A DNA stretch of 32,017 nucleotides, from NCBI GenBank assembly GCA_964535025.1, contig CAZHRW010000279.1, positions 1 to 32,017 of the forward strand. The letters are read 5' to 3'. The notes under the pieces were generated by a model, which was given only the letters and a program-made list of their open reading frames with translations, ran no database searches and had not been told where the DNA came from. Of the stretch, positions 7,394 to 13,973 are shown piece by piece (position 1 is the stretch's first letter; each line of letters starts with the position of its first letter). The translations under genes and the position numbers were made by a program. The DNA is from JAAYZK01 sp964535025 (GTDB lineage: Bacteria; Planctomycetota; Phycisphaerae; SM23-33; FEN-1343).

Positions 7394-7799
7394 GCTCATG
7401 GGCACGGGCACCCAAACGTTGGGTCATCTGTCGTTGCCTCCGATCCGACCGTTCTTGCCTATCGGACCGTAAGGCGGATGCCTTAATTAACTTCTCGACA
7501 TCCCTCGCGGCGTCGATCGGCGGCCGATCGGGGCAACCCAACTCCACCACTTGTCAATTCGCCTTCACTTCGGGCCGTCCATACCGGCCCGACCGCGCGA
7601 ACCGTCTGACGGGCCAGCCGTCACGTGCATCTCGATTCGCACAAGAGGAACGTAGAATCTGGCTCGCCCGTGGGCAAATGGGGTAGCTAGATAAACTACA
7701 TAAGCTAGGAAAAACAGGTAAGGCATACCGACGGTAATCTAGTTAACCCGCTGACAATGCAGAGCATAGCATCCAATCACCGCCCTTCGCCCCTCGCGG

Positions 7800-9986
7800 C
7801 TATCGCGCGGGCGAATGGGTGGCCTGGGTCAGCGCGCGGAGGTGCGAAAGACGGGCGGTGCCATTGTGGATGGGCCGGCTGAGAGGGTGGGGCCAGGCGG
7901 GGATGTCGGCCCAGAGGGCGGAGAGCGCTTCGCCGCGGAGGATCACGACGTCGTCGCCGAGGTGGATGTACAGCGCGGCGATCGATTCATCGCTCCAGGC
8001 AAGGCCGTCCCGGCGCGCCAGGATGAGCGCCTCGGCGCCCCAGTCGGCCAGCCGGACCGCCGCGACCAGGGCCCCGGTGTTGTCCCGGACCGCGCGGGCC
8101 ACCGCCAGGATCGGCCCGATGTCGTCGCCGACGGTCCAGGCATGGACCGCCAGAACGCCGCCCGGCCCGACCCGGCGATGGAGGGCGGCGAGCGTGCGGC
8201 GGTTGAAGACGACCCCGGCGGCGGGGTGGTCGGCGCGGATCGGGGCGTGGAGGACCCCGTGATAGGTGAACGGCCCGGCCGCCAGTGTGGTGAACAGGTT
8301 GCCGGCCTCATGCCCCCGCCAGGCGGGCAGCGCCAGCGCCGCCGGATCCGCGACGGCCGTCGTCGCCACCAGGGGCGAACCGGCCGCCTCGATCATCGGC
8401 CGGCGAACCACCAGTAGCCACCGCGGGCCGACCGCCAAGGCGTCGATGGGGCCGTCCTCGTCGGTCCGACGACGGAGGCTCGCGGCGAGCATGGCCACCA
8501 GACGGCAATCGAGTTGCGGGTCCGCCGGCCGCGACGGACGGGGCAGGTAGCCGATCAAGGGCTGTTGCTCGTAGGCGGTCAGCCACGCCCCCGCCCGAAG
8601 GGTCGGTCCGCCGCCGCGGTGCAGATGGGTCGCGCCGGCCGTCAGCGCCGCGGTCAGCGCGCCCAGCAGCACACCGCCGGCGAGGGTCCAGGCGAGCTGC
8701 CGCCGCGGGCGGCGACAGCCGCCGATGCCCTTCACGACGGCCCCGGCCAGGCATCCCAGCAGCACCAGGATGAACGTCGTGGCCCCCCATGCGCCCGGGC
8801 CGGCCGCCGCCGCCAGGCCGCCGACCGCCAGGGCGGCGAGCATCCACTGCATCCACTGCCGGGCGGTTCCGCCGGCGGCAGCGAAGCGCTTGCGGTGCGC
8901 CAGCAGTACCAGCACGGCCCCGGCCGCCAGGGGGATCTGCCCCAGCAACGCCGCACCGACCAGCCATCGGCCCGCCGGGCCCGCTCCCACCGATGTCAGG
9001 GCCAGCACCAACTGCACGGTCACCGCGGTGGTCACCAGGACCGCCCCGCCGGCGGCGATCCTCTCGGGCCGGACGAATCGGCGGCCTACCCACCGTCGAT
9101 GAAACGCCCCGAACACGGCCGCCGACGCGGCGAGCACGAGGCACTGCCCGGCCAGGCAGACGCCCCACAGATCGCCCAGCGCGCGGATCTGGGCACAGGT
9201 GATGATTGTCATCGCCGCCCCGCCGATCAGGATCGTGGCGCCCATCCGCAGCGGCGGCCGCGTCACCGACGCCGGGCCGGTCGCCTCCAGGAGCCGCACG
9301 TCGAAGCGGGTCCGCACCAGGATCAACCCCGCGGCGATCTGCACCCCCCCCGCCACCAGGGCCACCCCCAGCGGGTCGGCGGCAAGCCGACAGGCCACCG
9401 ACGCGACCACCGCCGCCAGGGCCAGCCCCCACACCCAATCCACATGCGTCCATCGGAACGGTTCGTCGTCGACCTCCGGCGCCGGCGCCGAGCCCAGGGA
9501 CACGGTCCGGTGCACCAGCGCCGCCCCCACCCCCCACGCCAGCAGGGCCGCCGTCAGGATAACCCAATGCACCAACCGCCACAGGACATCCGGCAGCAGG
9601 AACGCGCCGGCCAGCCGCTCGGTGAGACCGACCGCGACAATCACGGCGCCGGCGCTGAGCACGCCGCCGGCCGCGGCCATCAACAGGGAGACCCCCAGCA
9701 GCTTGGAGATCCACTGGGGAATATCCGGGGCGGGCCCCGCCAGGGCCGGCACCGCCAGCCACTGCCGATGGGCCAGCGCCCGGGCCGCCCAGGCGGCCAG
9801 ACGGACCAACTGCACCGGGGCGGCCACCCCCAGGGCGAACGCGCTCAACGCCGCGGCCACAACGGTCCACAACGCCGGCATCGCCCCCCCACTCATCCGC
9901 CACCACACCCCGCCCAGGGCCATCACCCACAACCATACCGTGGCGGCCGCCACGATGTGCGCTACCTTGTACCCGTAACGGTGCAC
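7800..9986 (-). CDS. Polytopic membrane protein with degenerate spermidine-synthase-like C-terminus
   Basis: This 728-residue integral membrane protein has about 11-13 hydrophobic segments in its first 470 residues, arranged like a transporter or channel core. A soluble region of about 250 residues follows. That region has a Rossmann-like tail: TYHGVLHAPIRADHP, then FNRRTLAALHRRVGPGGVLAVHAW, the L-x-PGG-V-L strand of SAM-dependent aminopropyltransferases. The GGGxG nucleotide loop of true spermidine synthases is not visible, so catalysis is doubtful. Planctomycetes often encode such membrane-fused spermidine-synthase-like proteins; their substrates are unknown. I chose GTG at 9986 because AGGGAGG lies eight bases upstream; a GTG at 10010 in the same frame lacks a site. 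It stands alone, 97 bases after the phosphatase gene. Confidence 0.65.
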   Translation of the reverse strand: MHRYGYKVAHIVAAATVWLWVMALGGVWWRMSGGAMPALWTVVAAALSAFALGVAAPVQLVRLAAWAARALAHRQWLAVPALAGPAPDIPQWISKLLGVSLLMAAAGGVLSAGAVIVAVGLTERLAGAFLLPDVLWRLVHWVILTAALLAWGVGAALVHRTVSLGSAPAPEVDDEPFRWTHVDWVWGLALAAVVASVACRLAADPLGVALVAGGVQIAAGLILVRTRFDVRLLEATGPASVTRPPLRMGATILIGGAAMTIITCAQIRALGDLWGVCLAGQCLVLAASAAVFGAFHRRWVGRRFVRPERIAAGGAVLVTTAVTVQLVLALTSVGAGPAGRWLVGAALLGQIPLAAGAVLVLLAHRKRFAAAGGTARQWMQWMLAALAVGGLAAAAGPGAWGATTFILVLLGCLAGAVVKGIGGCRRPRRQLAWTLAGGVLLGALTAALTAGATHLHRGGGPTLRAGAWLTAYEQQPLIGYLPRPSRPADPQLDCRLVAMLAASLRRRTDEDGPIDALAVGPRWLLVVRRPMIEAAGSPLVATTAVADPAALALPAWRGHEAGNLFTTLAAGPFTYHGVLHAPIRADHPAAGVVFNRRTLAALHRRVGPGGVLAVHAWTVGDDIGPILAVARAVRDNTGALVAAVRLADWGAEALILARRDGLAWSDESIAALYIHLGDDVVILRGEALSALWADIPAWPHPLSRPIHNGTARLSHLRALTQATHSPAR

Positions 9987-10083
9987 GCCCGATGCCTCCC
10001 TGTGTCGCACGACCGGAACCGCAACTCAACATCCCGTGCCCTGATGGTACGCCGATGGCCGGGCGTGTGCCAACGGCCAGGCC

Positions 10084-10749
10084 TCAGCCGGCGCAGTTCA
10101 GCAGGTCCGTCGGATGGGCAATCAGCGCCTCGGCGCCGGCGTCGGCCAGTTCGGCGCGGGTGCGGAAACCCCACAGGGCGCCGCCAGCGAACATGCCGGC
10201 GGCCCGGGCGGTCCGCATGTCGGTGGCGGTGTCGCCGAGGTAGAGGAAATCGGCCGTCGCGACCCCCATCCGCTCGGCAATCGCCACCGCGGCCGTCGGG
10301 TCGGGCTTGAGGGGAACCCCGTCGGTCGCGCCGCGGACGATCTCGAACGGCACATCGCCGAGAAAGTGGTCCACCATCTCGCGGGTGAAGCCGTCCGGTT
10401 TGTTGGACAGGACCGCCAGGCGCAGCCCGCGCTGCCGCAGCCCCGCCAGCATGGCGTCAACGCCGTCGTAGACACGGGTGGTGCGGGTCCAGGCGGCGGC
10501 GTAGCGGGCGCCGTAGGCCTCGCCGACCCGTTCGACCAGCGCCCGGTCGTCGCGACGATCGGCCGGCAGGGCGCGCAGGACGTAGTTGAGCACCCCGTCG
10601 CCGATCATGACCTTGTGCGCCTCGACCGGCGAGGTCGGCAGTCCCTCGTCAGCCAGCGCGCCGTTCATGGCCGCGGCCAGGTCGTCCAGCGTATCCAGCA
10701 GCGTCCCATCCAGGTCGAACAGCACGGCCTTGCACCCGGTGCGGCGCAT
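10084..10749 (-). CDS. gph: Phosphoglycolate phosphatase-like HAD hydrolase
   Basis: This 221-residue HAD-superfamily phosphatase has all four motifs. Motif I is FDLDGTLLDT, with nucleophile Asp12 and acid/base Asp14. Motif II is Ser115 in VLSNKPD, motif III is Lys148 in PLKPDPT, and motif IV is YLGDTATDM with Asp173 and Asp177. The helical cap lies at about 20-90. This pattern fits phosphoglycolate phosphatase (Gph), which removes 2-phosphoglycolate formed in DNA repair, though related HAD phosphatases for other sugar phosphates look alike. The ATG at 10749 has AAGGAG seven bases upstream; the open frame upstream of it spans the rho terminator and is not coding. The gene starts 24 bases past that terminator's U-tract, so it may have its own promoter or depend on read-through. 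Confidence 0.82.
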   Translation of the reverse strand: MRRTGCKAVLFDLDGTLLDTLDDLAAAMNGALADEGLPTSPVEAHKVMIGDGVLNYVLRALPADRRDDRALVERVGEAYGARYAAAWTRTTRVYDGVDAMLAGLRQRGLRLAVLSNKPDGFTREMVDHFLGDVPFEIVRGATDGVPLKPDPTAAVAIAERMGVATADFLYLGDTATDMRTARAAGMFAGGALWGFRTRAELADAGAEALIAHPTDLLNCAG

Positions 10750-10772
10750 CGCGATCTCCTTCGCAACAGCTA

Positions 10773-10803
10773 CAAAAACGGGCCGACCCGAAGGCCGACC
10801 CGT
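10773..10803 (-). terminator. Intrinsic terminator of rho
   Basis: On the minus-strand transcript, 10803-10793 pairs with 10788-10778 as an 11-base-pair stem with two G-U pairs, closed by a UUCG tetraloop. A run of five U follows (10778-10774). It starts 33 bases after the rho stop codon and has all features of a factor-independent terminator. Confidence 0.88.
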
Positions 10804-10835
10804 GGTGGTTTTCCCGTACGGCCGACGCACACGTC

Positions 10836-12383
10836 TCAGTCGACGGCCATCGACATCAGGAACTCGGCGTTCGTCTTCAGCTTGCCGAGTCGTCCGACCA
10901 GCAGTTCCATGGCCTCGACGGGGTTCATCTCACTGAGGACCTTGCGGAGGCGGTAGGTCAGCTTCAGCTCGCGCGGATCCAGCAGGAGTTCCTCCTTGCG
11001 GGTCCCGCTGCGGCTGATATCGATGGCGGGCCAGACGCGGCGATCGACCAGGCGGCGGTCGAGGTGCAGTTCGCTGTTGCCGGTGCCCTTGAACTCCTCG
11101 AAGATCACTTCATCCATCCGCGAGCCCGTATCGACCAGGGCGGTGCCGACGATGGTGAGTGACCCGCCCTCCTCGATGTTGCGGGCGGCGCCGAAGAAGC
11201 GCTTGGGCTTCTGCAGGGCCGACGCGTCCACGCCGCCGGTGAGGATCTTGCCGCTGTGGGGCATCTCGGTGTTGTACGCGCGGGCCAGGCGGGTGATGCT
11301 GTCCAGCAGGATCACCACGTCGTGGCCGTACTCGACCATGCGCTTGGCCTTCTCGATCACCATCTCGGCGATCTGGATGTGCCGGCTGGCCGACTCGTCA
11401 AACGTCGAGGAGATGACCTCGGCATCGGTGGCCCGCTTCATCTCGGTCACTTCCTCGGGGCGTTCGTCGATCAGCAGGATGATGACGTAGGCTTCCTTGT
11501 GGTTGGCCGAGACCGCGTTGGCGATCTTCTGCAACAGGACGGTCTTGCCCGTCCGCGGGGGCGCCACGATCAGCATCCGCTGGCCGAACCCGATGGGTGT
11601 GACGAGGTTGACCACGCGCATGTTGATCTCTTCGGCGGTCGTCTCCAGGAAGACCCGCCTGTCAGGATGCAGCGGGGTGAGGTCCTCGAAGTTGATCTTG
11701 TCGGAAAGCCTGTCGGGGTCCTCGAAATTGATCGCCTCGACCCGCAGCAGCGCGAAATAGCGTTCGGACTCCTTGGGCGGGCGAATCTGCCCGGCCATGA
11801 TGCTCCCGTTGCGCAGGCCGAACCGGCGGATCTGGCTGGGCGAGACGTAGATGTCGTCCGGGCAGGGCAGGTAGTCGTAATCGGGGCTGCGCAGGAAGCC
11901 GAACCCGTCGGGGAGCACTTCCAGCACGCCCTCGCCGTACATCAGACCGCTGCGGTGGATACGCTCCTTGAGGATCTTGAACACCAGGTCCTGCTTCTTG
12001 AGGCCGGTATAGTCGGTCAACCCTTCGGCCTTGGCGACTTCGTGCAGTTCCGCCACGGTCATTTTCTGCAGGTCGGTCAGGTGCAATTCGCCCCGCTTGA
12101 CCTTCTCGTACTTGGCCTGCGTGGCGTCCTTGACCGGCTTTTCGGCCTCTTCGACGGCCGTCGCCTCTTCGACCGGCGGGTCGGCCTCGGCGGCCTGCTG
12201 GGCCTCGAGCTGCTCCTGCTGGGCCTCGAGCTGCTCCTGCTCGGCCTCGAACTGCCGCTCGGCTTCAAGCTGCTGCTGCTCGGCCTGCTCCTGCTCCTCG
12301 ACGGCCGCGGCGGCCGTCTGGGCGCTCTTGGTGGATTTCTTCGCGGTTTTCACTTTCTTTGCCGTCTTAGCGGTCTTCGCCAT
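10836..12383 (-). CDS. rho: Transcription termination factor Rho with Glu/Gln-rich N-terminal extension
   Basis: Rho is the hexameric RNA helicase/ATPase that terminates transcription. At 515 residues it is about 95 longer than the common form. Residues 1-96 are an extension: a Lys/Thr/Ala-rich start, then a Glu/Gln/Ala-rich stretch containing the exact repeat EQLEAQQEQLEAQQ. The Rho N-terminal helical domain follows (about 100-141, LTDLQKMTVAELHEVAKAEG). Next is the RNA-binding cold-shock domain (about 146-215, GVLEVLPDGFGFLRSPDYDYLP), then the ATPase core with Walker A APPRTGKT (274-281), Walker B HDVVILLDSITRLARAYN and the Q/R loop region. All core motifs are present, so it should be active. 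It is downstream of coaE with 301 bases between, which suggests its own promoter. Confidence 0.97.
   Translation of the reverse strand: MAKTAKTAKKVKTAKKSTKSAQTAAAAVEEQEQAEQQQLEAERQFEAEQEQLEAQQEQLEAQQAAEADPPVEEATAVEEAEKPVKDATQAKYEKVKRGELHLTDLQKMTVAELHEVAKAEGLTDYTGLKKQDLVFKILKERIHRSGLMYGEGVLEVLPDGFGFLRSPDYDYLPCPDDIYVSPSQIRRFGLRNGSIMAGQIRPPKESERYFALLRVEAINFEDPDRLSDKINFEDLTPLHPDRRVFLETTAEEINMRVVNLVTPIGFGQRMLIVAPPRTGKTVLLQKIANAVSANHKEAYVIILLIDERPEEVTEMKRATDAEVISSTFDESASRHIQIAEMVIEKAKRMVEYGHDVVILLDSITRLARAYNTEMPHSGKILTGGVDASALQKPKRFFGAARNIEEGGSLTIVGTALVDTGSRMDEVIFEEFKGTGNSELHLDRRLVDRRVWPAIDISRSGTRKEELLLDPRELKLTYRLRKVLSEMNPVEAMELLVGRLGKLKTNAEFLMSMAVD
12200..12241. repeat. Perfect 21-bp tandem duplication inside rho
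   Basis: Two identical 21-base units (12200-12220 and 12221-12241) encode the repeated heptad in the Rho extension. Perfect identity at the DNA level suggests recent slippage and a length-variable region. Confidence 0.85.
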
Positions 12384-12684
12384 GGTCTCTCAATGGCCTC
12401 CAACTCTACACATACTGCATCGCGCTCGTGGCCGGGGGCCGTCGATGACGGCCGTCCTTCCCGGACCGTGCGGACCAACGCCCGCCAGTGAGCCTGGTCT
12501 TTTCTGGAACCGGATCAGTCCCCCTCGGTTTTCAGCCCTCACGGGTGTTCTCGGCTGAACGACGGATGGTCCTCCCGCCGCGGACATCTTCGGTCGTCTC
12601 GGGCGGGGTAGATCGTACGCCAAGGAGTCCAAGCGGCTTTTCCCACCTCACCCCGGACCGGCCGGACAAAGCAAACGCTTCATC
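12384..12684 (-). promoter_or_regulatory. rho upstream region
   Basis: This 301-base gap between coaE and rho has no convincing gene. It holds a 7-base-pair hairpin at 12437-12453 (GGCCGTC arms, 3-base loop) in the presumed rho leader. No clean -35/-10 pair was found. Many bacteria regulate rho through its own leader by premature Rho-dependent termination, which is a reasonable expectation here but not shown. Confidence 0.4.
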
Positions 12685-13302
12685 CTATGCGACAAGGCTT
12701 TGGTAAAGCAGGCATACCTGCTGACGCAGGTGGGACTCGCTGGAGTTGTTACGCACTATATAATGAGCCTGCGAGCGTTTAAAGTCCAGACATTTCTGAT
12801 TTTTTTCTCGCCGGCCCAGTTCATCGGCCGACCAGCCCCGCGACGCCGCCACCCGGGCCAGCCGCTGATCGGGTGGCGCATCGACAAACACGATGACGTC
12901 ACAAAGCTCGTGCCAATCCGTCTCCAGCAGAACCGCCGCATCCAGGATCACCGGCCCGTCAAAGGCCCGATCCGCCCGCAGCGCGGCGATCCGCGCCGCA
13001 AGCTCCTCTTTCATCGGGGGATGGACAACGGCATTCAATGCCGCCAGCGCCTCGGGGTCTTCGAATACAATGCCCGCCAGCCGTCGCCGGTCGATCCGCC
13101 CCGCCTCATCCAGAATCCGCGGACCAAACCGCTCGGTCAAGGCCGCGACAGTCTCCGGACGCCTCAGCATCGCGTGGCCGACGGCGTCGGCGTCAATGAC
13201 GCGCCCGCCCATCTCGGCCAACATCGACGCGACCAGACTCTTGCCGCTGCCGATGCCGCCGACGATGCCGACGACAGGTTGGGGGGAAGTTCCCTTAGTC
13301 AT
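12685..13302 (-). CDS. coaE: Dephospho-CoA kinase
   Basis: This 205-residue enzyme phosphorylates the ribose 3'-hydroxyl of dephospho-CoA, the last step of coenzyme A synthesis, in the cytoplasm. It has the P-loop GGIGSGKS (15-22), the VIDADAVGH motif (Asp37, Asp39), the lid/CoA-binding segment VVHPPMKEEL, the strand DGPVILDAAVLLETDW and the VIVFVDAPPDQRLARV segment, all in family order. Length is normal. The start overlaps the end of the RDD gene by eight bases, so it is translationally coupled. The polA-RDD-coaE-rho order is all on one strand. Confidence 0.95.
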   Translation of the reverse strand: MTKGTSPQPVVGIVGGIGSGKSLVASMLAEMGGRVIDADAVGHAMLRRPETVAALTERFGPRILDEAGRIDRRRLAGIVFEDPEALAALNAVVHPPMKEELAARIAALRADRAFDGPVILDAAVLLETDWHELCDVIVFVDAPPDQRLARVAASRGWSADELGRREKNQKCLDFKRSQAHYIVRNNSSESHLRQQVCLLYQSLVA

Positions 13303-13927
13303 ACGCCTGCCCGGTCACCACGTGTTCTCCCTTTTTCAGGACCAGGCACCCGGCGAGCATGTCGTGCAGCGCCTGCTTACGGCGGGTGAAGCCGGCCATG
13401 AGGTAACCGATCAGCAGCGTCAGGGCCGAAAGGATCTTCGCAAAATGACGCCCCGTCGCCCTGGCGAAGCTGATCCGCCGGCCCTGTTCATCCGTCACAA
13501 TGATGCCCAACGCCATCTTCCCCAGCGTCGCCTGCTTGGCCGACGACTCCATGAGGGCGAAATAGAGCCACGCAAGGACGATTCCCAACGGCTCGATCGA
13601 CACCCGGCCGACACCGGCCGGCGCGACAACCGGCAGGCCCAGCGCCGCGGCAACCGCGCCGATGATCAGCCCGTCCAGGAAGATGGCGGCCAGCCTTCGC
13701 CAGAATCCTGCGTAGGGCGACGGCGGCGGGGCGTAATTCATCACGACAGATGCGGCCGGCTCGGGCAAATCGTACGCCGGGGCCGCCTGGGGCGGCTCGT
13801 GGGCGGGCACCGTCTCGGCCGGCACCGTGTTCACCCGGCCGCACCCGGGGCAGCGTTCCTCCTTGCCGACCATGGCCGGCTCGGTCTCCAACAGCATGCC
13901 GCATTGGGCACAGGTATACTGGATCAT
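13295..13927 (-). CDS. RDD-family membrane protein with N-terminal zinc ribbon
   Basis: This 210-residue protein begins with a zinc ribbon (CxxC at 6-9 and CPGC at 26-29) and a Pro/Ala-rich linker (about 37-72). The RDD domain follows: FWRRLAAIFLDGLIIGA with the Arg and Asp pattern at 77-85, and three membrane segments at about 79-100, 112-128 and 164-182, with the closing motif ALHDMLAGCLVLKK. RDD proteins are small membrane proteins, some linked to ion or sodium transport, but the function is generally unknown. It follows polA by 46 bases and overlaps coaE by eight. The zinc ribbon may mediate a protein contact; nothing in the sequence names its partner. Confidence 0.82.
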   Translation of the reverse strand: MIQYTCAQCGMLLETEPAMVGKEERCPGCGRVNTVPAETVPAHEPPQAAPAYDLPEPAASVVMNYAPPPSPYAGFWRRLAAIFLDGLIIGAVAAALGLPVVAPAGVGRVSIEPLGIVLAWLYFALMESSAKQATLGKMALGIIVTDEQGRRISFARATGRHFAKILSALTLLIGYLMAGFTRRKQALHDMLAGCLVLKKGEHVVTGQAYD

Positions 13928-13973
13928 GTCATCGAACTCCCGGACACGGACGGCGGCGGGACCTGGGCGGCGA

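Larger units (their letters stand above)
7039..7799 (-). promoter_or_regulatory. Long leader and promoter region of the pilin operon
   Basis: This 761-base gap holds no convincing large gene. On the minus strand it contains an AT-rich patch at about 7684-7745 (a likely promoter zone, though I see no clean -35/-10 pair). Hairpins occur at 7410-7424 (ACCCAA arms, 3-base loop) and 7376-7393 (GGCCCGC arms closing a UUCG tetraloop). The small ORF with the perfect ribosome site follows. The hairpins lie between the likely promoter and that ORF, consistent with a regulated leader. The part nearest 7799 also ends the large membrane-protein gene without a visible terminator. Confidence 0.45.

Noticed and set aside
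7039..7799. A c-di-GMP riboswitch in the pilin leader
   Set aside because: Pilin operons often carry one, and GGGACGC occurs here, but the rest of the GEMM consensus (GCAAACC and the GCAAAGCC block) is not present.
7551..7799. Sigma-54 promoter upstream of the pilin operon
   Set aside because: GG and GC dinucleotides occur, but nowhere with the required ten-base spacing and flanking consensus.
8514..10310. Plus-strand open frame (598 codons) opposite the membrane protein and gph
   Set aside because: The product is Arg/Pro/Gln-rich with no domain, while the minus strand shows membrane helices and HAD motifs.
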